Made by a program: the position numbers and the translations under genes. DNA of 42,213 nt, from assembly GCF_005503365.1 (NCBI RefSeq), contig NZ_SCML01000054.1:1-42213 (forward strand). The letters are read 5' to 3'. This DNA is from Hydrogenophaga sp. 2FB. Lineage in GTDB: Bacteria > Pseudomonadota > Gammaproteobacteria > Burkholderiales > Burkholderiaceae_C. The notes under the pieces are model-generated. The model saw only the letters and a program-made list of their open reading frames with translations, ran no database searches and was not told the origin of the DNA. This document shows positions 8,002 through 17,362 of the stretch, one piece after another; the first letter of the stretch is position 1, and each line of letters begins with the position of its first letter.

Positions 8002-9428
8002 GGGGTGGTTGCTGCGGCCAGTGGCAGGCGCACGGTGGCGTCCAGACCGACCACTGTGCCTTGTCGGGTGCGGTTGTTCAACTCGATGCCGCCGTGCAGG
8101 GACTGCACGATTTCGCGGCAGATCGCCAGGCCCAGGCCGGAACCGGAGATGCCGGGTGCGGGTTCGGTGGCAAAGGGCTGGAACAGGCGTTCGCGCAGCG
8201 CGGGCGAAATGCCGGGGCCTTCGTCGCGGATGGTGAGCGCGGCGCTGTTCGCGTCGACCACGAGCGCGACCGACAGCGCCGAACCGGGCGGGGTGTTCTT
8301 GATCGCGTTGTGCAACAGGTTGCGGCTGAGTTCGCGCAGCGCCCATTCGTGCGCCTGCACGGGCGCGGGGTGTGTGTCGATCGAGAAGTCGAGCGAGCGA
8401 TCGGCGATCAACGCCGAGAGGTCGAGCGCGACCCCGCGCACCACGTCCGCCCAGTCGATCACCGACGCGCCCTGTTCCTGGCGCAGCTGCTCGACCTTGG
8501 CCAGCGCGAGCATCTGGTTGGCCAGTTCGGTGGCGCGCTCCACGGTGTGGCCGATCTCTTCCAGCGCCAGCGCCGGTGGCACGTCGCCGCGCTGCGCCGA
8601 TTGCACCTGCGTCTTGAGCACCGCCAGCGGCGTGCGCAACTGGTGCGAGGTGTCGCGCACAAAGCGTTTCTGGTGTTCCAGCAGGTGCGACAGGCGCTGC
8701 ATGTGCTGGTTGGTGGCGTCGAGCAGCGGCAGCAGCTCGCGCGGTGCGCCTTCGGTGGGCAGTGGGGACAGGTCGTTTTCGCTGCGCAGGCCCAGCGCGT
8801 GGCTGAGCGCGCGCACCGGGCGCGTGGCGCGCTGCACCACGAACACCACCACCAGCGCGACCACGATCACCAGCGCGGCCTGCCGCCACAAGGTGTCCAG
8901 CAGGATCTGCCGCGCCAGGGTCTCGCGCAGTTCCAGCGTCTCGGCCACCTGAATGGTCGCCATGCCTTGTTCGTAGACGCCCGAGACCGGTTGCAGCAGC
9001 ACGGCCATGCGCACTGGCACGCCGCGGTACTCGTCGTCGTAGAAGTTGACCAGTGCCGCGTACAGGTTCTTCTGCGGAATCTCGGTGCGCCAGGCCGGCA
9101 TGTCTTCGAAGCCCGAGACCATTTCGCCCTTGAGGCCGTTGACGCGGTAGAAGATGCGGCTGCGGTTGTCGGCCTCGAAGGCTTCGAGCGCGGAGTAGAG
9201 CAGGGTGGATTCGATGCGCACGTTGTCGCCCGAACCGGTCACGCTCAGTTGCTCGCCGAGCGATTTGGCGGTGGCCAGCAGGGTGCGGTCGTACGCGGTG
9301 TCGGCGGCGGCGAGCGCCTGCCGGTACAGCACCACGGTGTTGACGACGATGAAGGCGAACACCGGCAGCAGGATGCCCAGCAGCAGCGTGCGGCGCAGCG
9401 AGCGCGGGCGGTAGCGCCGTGGTCTCAT
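7998..9428 (-). CDS. tctE: Sensor histidine kinase, TctE-like
   Basis: The product is 476 residues. Membrane spans lie at about 14-36 and 184-198 and enclose a roughly 145-residue periplasmic sensor. The cytoplasmic kinase follows: H-box RFVRDTSHQLRTPLAVLKTQ with phospho-acceptor His262, N-box NLLHNAIKNTPPGS, G1 IRDEGPGISP and G2 GSGLGLAICREI. It resembles TctE/QseC-type kinases. It overlaps tctD upstream by 4 bases and is divergent from tctCBA, so it probably senses the tricarboxylate-type substrate (or the loaded binding protein) and tunes transporter expression. The symbol rests on this context. Confidence 0.85.
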   Translation of the reverse strand: MRPRRYRPRSLRRTLLLGILLPVFAFIVVNTVVLYRQALAAADTAYDRTLLATAKSLGEQLSVTGSGDNVRIESTLLYSALEAFEADNRSRIFYRVNGLKGEMVSGFEDMPAWRTEIPQKNLYAALVNFYDDEYRGVPVRMAVLLQPVSGVYEQGMATIQVAETLELRETLARQILLDTLWRQAALVIVVALVVVFVVQRATRPVRALSHALGLRSENDLSPLPTEGAPRELLPLLDATNQHMQRLSHLLEHQKRFVRDTSHQLRTPLAVLKTQVQSAQRGDVPPALALEEIGHTVERATELANQMLALAKVEQLRQEQGASVIDWADVVRGVALDLSALIADRSLDFSIDTHPAPVQAHEWALRELSRNLLHNAIKNTPPGSALSVALVVDANSAALTIRDEGPGISPALRERLFQPFATEPAPGISGSGLGLAICREIVQSLHGGIELNNRTRQGTVVGLDATVRLPLAAATTP

Positions 9429-10105
9429 GCCTGGGCCTTGAGCAGATAGCCCAGGCCGCGCAAGGTGACCAGTTGCGCCCCGGTGTGCGCGATCTTCTTG
9501 CGCAGGCGGTAGGCCACCACCTCGATCGCCTCGGGCTGCACCTGGCTTTCACCCGGGAACACCAGCTCGAACAGGCGCTCCTTGGCCATCGCGTGCCCGG
9601 GCTTGCCGAGCAAGGCCTGCAGCAGCGCAAGTTCGCGCGGGGCGAGTTCCATCGGTTCGCCGTTGAAGTACACCGCGCCGCTGTCTTTCTCCACGCGCAT
9701 GCCGCACCACGCGGGGCTGGCGCCCGGGGCGGCTTCGGCCTGGTTGCCCGAGCGCCGCACCAGGGCACGCACGCGCGCCTCGAGTTCGTCAAGATCGAAG
9801 GGCTTGGGCATGTAGTCGTCGGCGCCGGTGTTCAGGCCGAGGATGCGGTCGCCCACGGTGCCGCGCGCGGTGAGCACGATGACCGGGGTGGCCAATCCCG
9901 CGGCCCGCGCCTGGCTCAGGACTTCAAGGCCATCGACACCGGGCAGGCTCAGGTCGAGCAGCACCGCGTCGGGCAGGCTGGCCTGCCACATCGCCAATGC
10001 GCGGGCGCCGTCTTCGCAGCCCAGCACCTGGATGCCGCGCCGCTCGAAGCTGCGCCGCAAGGTGGTCTGCATGGTGGCGTTGTCTTCGATCAATAGCAGC
10101 TTCAT
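9425..10105 (-). CDS. tctD: OmpR-family response regulator, TctD-like
   Basis: The product is 226 residues. The receiver domain (1-115) has the acidic pair Glu7/Asp8, phospho-acceptor Asp51 in AVLLDLSLPG, Thr79 and Lys101 in MPKPF. A winged-helix DNA-binding domain follows (MELAPRELALLQALL, IEVVAYRLRKKI, TLRGLGYLL). It is the first gene of the tctD-tctE-hslR operon; each junction is an ATGA overlap, so kinase and regulator are made in balance. It is divergent from tctC across 137 bases and is expected to activate that promoter. Confidence 0.88.
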   Translation of the reverse strand: MKLLLIEDNATMQTTLRRSFERRGIQVLGCEDGARALAMWQASLPDAVLLDLSLPGVDGLEVLSQARAAGLATPVIVLTARGTVGDRILGLNTGADDYMPKPFDLDELEARVRALVRRSGNQAEAAPGASPAWCGMRVEKDSGAVYFNGEPMELAPRELALLQALLGKPGHAMAKERLFELVFPGESQVQPEAIEVVAYRLRKKIAHTGAQLVTLRGLGYLLKAQA

Positions 10106-10242
10106 GGCCGTCGATTATGGCCACGCGGTCCGTGTGTGCAGGCGCCTCAGCTAGGGTTTTCACCGAGGAAGTGGACAGCTAACTGACAGCGAGCCGGCAG
10201 AAGATACGCGGGTCGATTCTTCCCACATCCAGGAGACAAGCC
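10106..10242. promoter_or_regulatory. Divergent tctD/tctC regulatory region with a direct repeat
   Basis: Two GACAGC hexamers lie at 10174-10179 and 10185-10190, exactly 11 bp apart, the one-turn direct repeat that OmpR-type regulators favour. This is a candidate TctD box for tctC. A good ribosome binding site, AGGAGA, lies about 8 bases before the tctC ATG. I found no convincing -35/-10 pair. Confidence 0.4.
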
Positions 10243-11202
10243 ATGCGTCGCGACACCTTCCTCAAATCCCTGGCCGCTTTGGCGGCCGCTGGTGCCCTGC
10301 CCAACGCGGCCTGGGCAGCCGCCAACATCAAGATGATGATCCCCGCCAACCCCGGCGGCGGCTGGGACGGCACGGGCCGCGCGCTCGGCGACGCGCTGCG
10401 CGACGCGGGCGTGGCCTCGTCGGTCACCTACGAAAACAAGGGCGGCGCGGCCGGCGCGATCGGCCTGGCGCAGTTCTACAACGCCAGCAAGGGCGACCCG
10501 AACGCGCTGATGGTCATGGGCGCGGTCATGCTCGGCGGCATCATCACCGGCAAGCCGCCGGTGTCCATCACGCAGGTCACGCCGATCGCGCGCCTGAGCA
10601 CCGAGTACAACGTGTTCGTGCTGCCGGCCAATTCGCCTTTCAAGACCATGAAGGACGTGGTGGAGCAACTCAAGAAGGACCCGGGCAGCGTCAAGTGGGG
10701 CGGCGGTTCGCGCGGCGCCACCGAGCACATCGCCGCGGCGCAGATCGCGCAGGCGGTCGGCGTGCCGGCTTCCAAGATCAACTATGTGCCTTTCCGTGGG
10801 GGCGGTGAGGCCACGGCCGCCATCCTGGGCGGCAACGTCACCGTGGGCGGCAGCGGCTACAGCGAGTTCCAGCAGTACATCGAGAGCGGCAAGATGCGCG
10901 CGATCGCCGTCACCTCGGCGCAGCGCATCAAGGGCATCGACGTGCCCACGCTGAAAGAGCAGGGCATCGACGTGGAGATCGGCAACTGGCGTGGCGTGTA
11001 CGGTGCGGCCGGCATCACTCAGGCCCAGCGCGACGCGTTGACCGACATGGTCGTCAAGGCCACGAAGAGCAAGTCCTGGGCGGCGGCCGTCGAGAAGAAC
11101 AACTGGACGCCCGCGCTGCTCACCGGCAAGGCCTTCGACGAGTTCGTGGACAAGGACTTTTCCTTGCTGCGCGCGACCATGGTTCGCGCGGGCATGGTCT
11201 AG
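10243..11202 (+). CDS. tctC: Tripartite tricarboxylate transporter binding protein TctC
   Basis: The product is 319 residues. The signal peptide begins MRRDTFLKSLAALAAAGAL and ends near AWA-AN at about residue 26. The mature protein has the Bug/TctC hallmarks IKMMIPANPGGGWDGTGRAL, YENKGGAAGAIGL and NYVPFRGGGEATAAILGG. It binds tricarboxylates or related acids in the periplasm and delivers them to TctAB. It is the first gene of tctCBA, divergent from its two-component regulator, so unlike the orphan Bug protein at 5.4-6.4 kb it has a dedicated membrane partner. A hairpin-forming repeat follows its stop codon. Confidence 0.92.
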   Translation: MRRDTFLKSLAALAAAGALPNAAWAAANIKMMIPANPGGGWDGTGRALGDALRDAGVASSVTYENKGGAAGAIGLAQFYNASKGDPNALMVMGAVMLGGIITGKPPVSITQVTPIARLSTEYNVFVLPANSPFKTMKDVVEQLKKDPGSVKWGGGSRGATEHIAAAQIAQAVGVPASKINYVPFRGGGEATAAILGGNVTVGGSGYSEFQQYIESGKMRAIAVTSAQRIKGIDVPTLKEQGIDVEIGNWRGVYGAAGITQAQRDALTDMVVKATKSKSWAAAVEKNNWTPALLTGKAFDEFVDKDFSLLRATMVRAGMV

Positions 11203-11211
11203 ACAGGATCA

Positions 11212-11300
11212 CCCCCTGCGCCGCTTCGCGGCTTCCCCCCTCTCTGGCGCGCCTTTGGCGCTGGGAGGGGGACGGCATCTTGGGCCGGCGGAGCCGGACC
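11212..11300. repeat. GC-rich hairpin repeat, copy 1 (tctC-tctB gap)
   Basis: The unit starts CCCCCTGCGCCGCTTCGCGG, continues through a hairpin with arms around GGCGCGCC and GGCGC, a GGGGGAC block, and ends GGGCCGGCGGAGCCGG. A second copy with the same order of blocks lies at 18572-18648. Each stem is GC-rich and could stop 3' exonucleases or transcription. Repeats of this type are common between genes in Comamonadaceae. Confidence 0.7.
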
Positions 11301-11378
11301 CTTGATGCCCCTGGTTTTGGGTTGCTCGTGCGTGGCGGGGCGCGCTCCGGGATATGGAAATAGCCAAGGGATACCAAC

Positions 11379-11903
11379 ATGAACAACGATCTTTCGCCTG
11401 GCGCCAACCACCGCCCTGGCCAGCTGGCCATGGGCATTGGCGCGCTCGTCGTGGCGGCTGTGCTGGCCTTCGGCGCCGCGGCCATTCCCTCCGACGCGGG
11501 CTACGCCGGCGTGGGCCCGGACTTTCTGCCCTGGGTGGTGAGCGCGGCGCTGGCGGTGTGCGGCGTGATGCTGATCCGCGAGGTGCTCACCGGCGGCTAC
11601 CGGCAGATGGAGGAGCCTTCGGGCGCGGCGCGCGGCGACTGGCGCGCGCTGGCCTGGGTGTCGGCCGGCGTGTTGCTCAACGCATCGCTCATCACCACCA
11701 TCGGCTTCATCCTCAGTTGCGCGATGTGTTTCGTGCTGGCGGTGCGCGGCCTGCGCATCAGCGAAGGCAAGCCCGCGGGGGATGTGCGCCAGACGGTGAA
11801 GGACGTGGTGACCGGCATGCTGATCTCGGCACCGGTGTTCTGGCTCTTCACCAAGGTGTTGGCCGTGAACCTTCCTGGCATCACCGCCAGTGGCTGGATC
11901 TGA
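11379..11903 (+). CDS. tctB: Tripartite tricarboxylate transporter small membrane protein TctB
   Basis: This is a 174-residue protein with about four membrane spans (GQLAMGIGALVVAAVLAFGA, LPWVVSAALAVCGVMLI, WVSAGVLLNASLITTIGFIL, VVTGMLISAPVFWLFTKVLA), the size and layout of TctB. It forms the small membrane subunit with TctA in the inner membrane. It is separated from tctC by 176 bases holding a hairpin repeat and lies 19 bases before tctA. Confidence 0.9.
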   Translation: MNNDLSPGANHRPGQLAMGIGALVVAAVLAFGAAAIPSDAGYAGVGPDFLPWVVSAALAVCGVMLIREVLTGGYRQMEEPSGAARGDWRALAWVSAGVLLNASLITTIGFILSCAMCFVLAVRGLRISEGKPAGDVRQTVKDVVTGMLISAPVFWLFTKVLAVNLPGITASGWI

Positions 11904-11922
11904 ACGCGAAGGCTGAAGCACC

Positions 11923-13419
11923 ATGATGGACACCCTCAACCAACTGCTCGCGGGCTTTGCCACCGCAGGCACCCCGATCAACCTGCTGTGGGCCTTCGCC
12001 GGTTGCGCGCTGGGCACGGCCATCGGCGTGCTGCCGGGCCTGGGCCCGGCGGTGACGGTGGCGATGCTGCTGCCGATCACCGGCCAGGTCGAACCCACGG
12101 CGTCGATGATCTTCTTCGCCGGCATCTACTACGGCGCGATGTACGGCGGCTCGACCACCTCGATCCTGCTCAACACCCCGGGCGAGACCGGCACCATGGT
12201 GACCGCGCTCGAAGGTTTCAAGATGGCCAAGAGCGGGCGCGCGGGCGCGGCCCTCGCCACGGCGGCCATCGGCTCCTTCGTGGCGGGCACCATCGCCACC
12301 ATCCTCGTCACGCTGTTCGCGCCCATCCTGGCCGAGTTCGCCGTGAAGCTCGGCCCGCCCGAGTATTTCTGCCTGATGCTGCTGGCCTTCACCACGGTGA
12401 GCGCGGTGCTGGGCCAGAGCACCTTGCGTGGTCTCACGGCGTTGTTCTTCGGCATCGCGCTCGGCCTCATCGGCATCGACCAGATCACCGCACAGGTGCG
12501 CTACACCGGTGGCGTGCTCGAGTTCATGGACGGCATCGAGGTGGTGCTCGTGGCCGTGGGTCTGTTTGCCGTGGCCGAGGCGCTCTACAACGCGCTGTAC
12601 GAAGGCCGCAGCGAAGCCAGCATGAACAAGATGAACAAGGTGCACATGACGCGCGGCGAGTGGCGGCGTTCCTGGCCGGCCTGGATGCGCGGCACCGCGA
12701 TCGGTTTTCCGTTCGGCACCATTCCCGCCGGTGGCACCGAGATCCCGACCTTCCTGAGCTACGCCACCGAGCGCAAGCTCGCCAAGCCCGAGCACAAGGC
12801 CGAGTTCGGCACGGTGGGCGCGATCGAAGGCGTGGCGGGCCCGGAAGCGGCCAACAACGCGGCCGTCACTGGCACGCTGGTGCCGCTGCTCACGCTGGGT
12901 ATTCCCACCTCGGTGACGGCCGCCATCCTGCTGAGTGCGCTGCAGAACTACGGCATCAACGCCGGCCCGCAGCTGTTCCAGACCTCGTCCGCGCTGGTGT
13001 GGGCGCTGATCGCCTCGCTCTACATCGGCAACGTCATGCTGCTGGTGCTCAACCTGCCGCTGGTGGGCCTGTGGGTGAAGCTGCTCAAGATTCCGCGCCC
13101 CCAGCTCTACGCCGGCATCCTGATCTTCGCGACGGTGGGCGTGTACGGCATGCGCCAGAGCGCGTTCGACCTGTTCCTGATGTACGGCCTGGGCCTGCTC
13201 GGCGTGGTGATGCGCCGCTACGACTTCCCCACCGCGCCGGTGATCGTCGGTCTGATCCTGGGCCCCATGGCCGAGGCGCAGATGCGCAACGCGCTGTCCA
13301 TCGGCGAGGGCAGCTTCATGGTGTTCCTGCAGCGGCCGATGTCGGCCACGCTGCTGGCGGTGGTGGTGATGGTGCTGGTGTTGCCGCGCGTGCTGGCGCG
13401 GCGCACCGCCTTAAGGTGA
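11923..13419 (+). CDS. tctA: Tripartite tricarboxylate transporter large permease TctA
   Basis: The product is 498 residues with about twelve membrane spans and the TctA signatures: GVLPGLGPAVTVAMLLPIT near residue 40, YYGAMYGGSTTSILLNTPGE, GPPEYFCLMLLAF, and a second similar segment GTVGAIEGVAGPEAANNAA followed by LGIPTSVTAAILL. It forms the transport channel with TctB, driven by the ion gradient, for tricarboxylates or other carboxylates. Two adjacent ATG codons (11923 and 11926) could start it. The 3' end overlaps the convergent LysR gene by 9 bases. Confidence 0.93.
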   Translation: MMDTLNQLLAGFATAGTPINLLWAFAGCALGTAIGVLPGLGPAVTVAMLLPITGQVEPTASMIFFAGIYYGAMYGGSTTSILLNTPGETGTMVTALEGFKMAKSGRAGAALATAAIGSFVAGTIATILVTLFAPILAEFAVKLGPPEYFCLMLLAFTTVSAVLGQSTLRGLTALFFGIALGLIGIDQITAQVRYTGGVLEFMDGIEVVLVAVGLFAVAEALYNALYEGRSEASMNKMNKVHMTRGEWRRSWPAWMRGTAIGFPFGTIPAGGTEIPTFLSYATERKLAKPEHKAEFGTVGAIEGVAGPEAANNAAVTGTLVPLLTLGIPTSVTAAILLSALQNYGINAGPQLFQTSSALVWALIASLYIGNVMLLVLNLPLVGLWVKLLKIPRPQLYAGILIFATVGVYGMRQSAFDLFLMYGLGLLGVVMRRYDFPTAPVIVGLILGPMAEAQMRNALSIGEGSFMVFLQRPMSATLLAVVVMVLVLPRVLARRTALR

Positions 13420-14340
13420 CGCCGACACGCCCTCGCGCATGGCCTCGATGAAGCGGCGCAGGCGCACCGGGTAGTAGCGGGCGTGTGGGTACACCAGGTG
13501 CAAGGTGAGGTGCGGGGCTTGCCACTCGGGCACCAGTTGCACCAGCCGGCCGGCGGCTAGGTCGTCCTCCAGCATCCACGCCGAACCGATGCCAACGCCC
13601 AGGCCGAGCACCGCCGCGTGGCCCAACGCGTAGAGGTTGTCGGTGCACAGACGCGGCTGTATGGCAAAGCGCTGCACCTCGCCCGTGCGCACATGGGTCA
13701 GCGACACCTCGTTGCGGTAGTAGGTGCTCAAGGCCAGCCACGGCAACTGCGCCAGATCCGCGACTTGCCGAGGCTTGCGTGAGCCCTTGAGCAGCGCGGG
13801 TGCGGCCACCACGATGCGCGGAATCTCCAGCAGCTTGATCGCCACCACCGACGGGTCGCGCACCTCGCCCACCTGCAACGCACAGTCGATGCCTTCCCCA
13901 ATCAGGTCGTGCACGTCGTCGCGCAGCAGCCAGTCCACATCCACCTGCGGATGGCGCTGCAGGAAGCCGGCCAGCGGGCGCACCAGTTGTTCCTGACCCA
14001 GGGCGTGCGGCACCTGCACGCGCAGGCGGCCCTTGGGCACTTCGCCCGCGCCCCGCGCATCGGCCTGGAGTGCATCCCAGCCGTCGATCAGGACCTTGGC
14101 GCGCTCGTAGCAGCGCTCGCCGTCTTCCGTGAGCCGCATCGCGCGCGTGGAGCGCTGCAGCAGCCGCAGACCCAGCGAGCGCTCCAGCGCCTGCAGACGG
14201 CGGCTCACGGTGGGTTGCGTCGTGCCCATTTGCGCCGCCGCCTGCGACAGGCTGCCGGCCTCGACGATGCGCACGAAGGTCTGCATCAGCTCCAGGCGGT
14301 CACCGGTGCCTGTGAGGGTGGGTGTTTGGGGCTTATTCAT
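13411..14340 (-). CDS. LysR-family transcriptional regulator
   Basis: The product is 309 residues from the ATG at 14340. The frame is open upstream, but LysR homology begins at LELMQTFVRIVEAGSLSQAA. The winged helix-turn-helix (AAAQMGTTQPTVSRRLQALE) is followed by a LysR substrate-binding domain. It is divergent from the MFS transporter gene across 96 bases, the usual arrangement in which a LysR protein controls its neighbour. It only converges on tctA, so regulation of tct is less likely. I could not identify a clear T-N11-A box in the intergenic region. Confidence 0.88.
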   Translation of the reverse strand: MNKPQTPTLTGTGDRLELMQTFVRIVEAGSLSQAAAQMGTTQPTVSRRLQALERSLGLRLLQRSTRAMRLTEDGERCYERAKVLIDGWDALQADARGAGEVPKGRLRVQVPHALGQEQLVRPLAGFLQRHPQVDVDWLLRDDVHDLIGEGIDCALQVGEVRDPSVVAIKLLEIPRIVVAAPALLKGSRKPRQVADLAQLPWLALSTYYRNEVSLTHVRTGEVQRFAIQPRLCTDNLYALGHAAVLGLGVGIGSAWMLEDDLAAGRLVQLVPEWQAPHLTLHLVYPHARYYPVRLRRFIEAMREGVSASP

Positions 14341-14436
14341 GCGGCCATCGTATATCTCAAGTGCGTTCCGTGCCTCTACCGGCGTGTTTGAAGGGCAAGC
14401 ACAATCGGGCACCCCCCGTTTTTGCCAGCGCACACC

Positions 14437-15678
14437 ATGTCACTCATTCAAGCAACGAATACCCTGCCGCAGACCGGCAACCCGGCGAGCGCGACCGGCC
14501 TGTCCACCCCGCTGGTGCTGCTGCTGGCCACGAGCGCGGGCCTGACCGTCGCGTCGATCTACTACAGCCAACCCATGCTGGGCGTGCTCGGCGAAGACAC
14601 CGGCGCGGGCGCGCAGGCGTTGGGCCTGGTGCCCACGCTCTCGCAACTGGGCTACGCGCTGGGCATCCTGTTGATGGCGCCGTTGGGTGATCGGCACGAC
14701 CGCCGCACGCTCATCCTCATCAAGTGCGCGCTGCTGGTCGCGGCCATGCTGAGCGCTGCCGTCGCGCCGGGTATGGGCTGGCTGCTCGTGGCCAGCCTGG
14801 TGATCGGCCTGGGCGCCACGGCCGCGCAGGACATCGTGCCCGCCGCCGCTTCGCTCGCGCCCGACGCGCACCGGGGCCGGGTGGTGGGCTCGGTCATGAC
14901 CGGCTTGTTGCTCGGCATCCTGCTCTCGCGCGTGGTCAGCGGCTTCGTCGCCGAGCACCTGGGCTGGCGCGCCATGTTCGTGCTCGCGGCCGCGTCGGTG
15001 GCGGTGCTGGGCGTGGCCTTGTGGCGCAAGCTGCCCAACTTCCAGCCCACCACCCACCTGAGCTACCGCGCCTTGATGGGCTCGATGCTCGGCCTGTGGC
15101 AGCGCCATGCGCCGGTGCGCCGCGCAGCCCTGGCGCAAGGGGCGCTGGCCCTGGGTTTCAGCGCCGTGTGGTCGACGCTGGCGCTCTGGCTGCATGGCGC
15201 GCCGTTCCACATGGGCAGCGCCGCGGCCGGGGCGTTCGGTATCGCGGGCGCGGCCGGCGCATTGGGCGCTCCGGTGTTCGGGCGCCTGTCGGACCGCCAT
15301 GGCGGGCACCGCATGGCCTTGCTCGGCGCGGTGATCGCGCTGGTGTCGTTCGCGGTCATGGCCTTTCTGCCGTGGCTCGGGCGCGAAGCACAACTGGCCT
15401 TGGTGGCGCTCTGTGTGGTCGGCTTCGATCTGGGTTTCCAGGGCACGCTGATTTCGCACCAGACCATCGTCTATGGCGCCGACCCCGCCGCGCGCGGCCG
15501 CCTGAACGCGATGCTGTTCGTGGTGATGTTCAGCGGCATGGCGATGGGCTCGGCCCTGGGCACCAGCCTGTTCGCGCGCTGGGGTTGGGCGGGGGTGACG
15601 GCGCTGTGCGTGGCCTCGGCGCTGCTGTCGATCGGCATCCGCCTGTGGCCGGGCAACACCACGCGCCCAGCGGCTTGA
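14437..15678 (+). CDS. MFS-family efflux transporter
   Basis: The product is 413 residues from the ATG at 14437 (a TTG at 14422 is a less likely start), with twelve predicted spans. The family loop between helices 2 and 3 is visible (PLGDRHDRRTL) and its second-half counterpart is GRLSDRHGGHRMALLG. An early SIYYSQPMLGVL segment suits the DHA1 (YbcL/YdhP-like) drug exporter group. It is probably proton-driven export of a small molecule, controlled by the divergent LysR gene. The substrate is unknown. The sigma-54 activator gene starts 31 bases downstream on the same strand. Confidence 0.85.
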   Translation: MSLIQATNTLPQTGNPASATGLSTPLVLLLATSAGLTVASIYYSQPMLGVLGEDTGAGAQALGLVPTLSQLGYALGILLMAPLGDRHDRRTLILIKCALLVAAMLSAAVAPGMGWLLVASLVIGLGATAAQDIVPAAASLAPDAHRGRVVGSVMTGLLLGILLSRVVSGFVAEHLGWRAMFVLAAASVAVLGVALWRKLPNFQPTTHLSYRALMGSMLGLWQRHAPVRRAALAQGALALGFSAVWSTLALWLHGAPFHMGSAAAGAFGIAGAAGALGAPVFGRLSDRHGGHRMALLGAVIALVSFAVMAFLPWLGREAQLALVALCVVGFDLGFQGTLISHQTIVYGADPAARGRLNAMLFVVMFSGMAMGSALGTSLFARWGWAGVTALCVASALLSIGIRLWPGNTTRPAA

Positions 15679-15708
15679 GACCGTACCGGTAGGGGGTACC
15701 ATCCCGGC

Positions 15709-17174
<1,466 letters not shown>

Positions 17175-17199
<25 letters not shown>

Positions 17200-17242
17200 A
17201 TTTCAGACGGTGGTGTTTTTGAAGACTGTCTGAAATCTGGAC
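17175..17242 (+). promoter_or_regulatory. Upstream activator sites (palindrome array) for the sigma-54 activator
   Basis: Site 1 (17175-17189, GTCTGAAATTCAGAC) and site 2 (17194-17208, GTCTGAATTTCAGAC) are exact reverse complements of each other. Site 3 (17228-17242, GTCTGAAATCTGGAC) is a degenerate copy. A weaker GTTTGAAATCAAC lies at 17270-17282. Sites 1 and 2 start 19 bp apart. The array sits 52-119 bp upstream of the -24/-12 promoter, the usual position for enhancer-binding protein sites, and overlaps the 3' end of the activator gene. Confidence 0.8.
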
Positions 17243-17293
17243 GGTGGTATTCCGTTTTTGAAAAAAGCTGTTTGAAATCAACGGCGTAGAAGA

Positions 17294-17310
17294 TTGGCAC
17301 GAAGCCTGCA
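17294..17310 (+). promoter_or_regulatory. Sigma-54 (-24/-12) promoter of the ABC transporter operon
   Basis: TTGGCACGAAGCCTGCA matches the sigma-54 consensus TGGCAC-N5-TTGCA with one mismatch (C for T in the -12 element). The GG at 17296-17297 and the GC at 17308-17309 have the required 10-bp spacing. The predicted transcript starts near 17321, about 40 bases before the ATG at 17363, which has AGGAGA as its ribosome binding site. Confidence 0.85.
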
Positions 17311-17362
17311 ATGCACCAGCACGGCGCTCGGCGCTGTGACCTTTCCAACCAGGAGACAAGAC

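Noticed and set aside
6430..8952. Plus-strand frame of 840 codons antisense to the FAH, hslR and kinase genes
   Set aside because: Opposite three convincing genes and shows no recognisable domain.
11923..13419. TctA and the Bug protein at 5389-6363 as one transporter
   Set aside because: tctCBA has its own binding protein, divergent regulator pair and operon; the Bug gene is controlled by a different operator.
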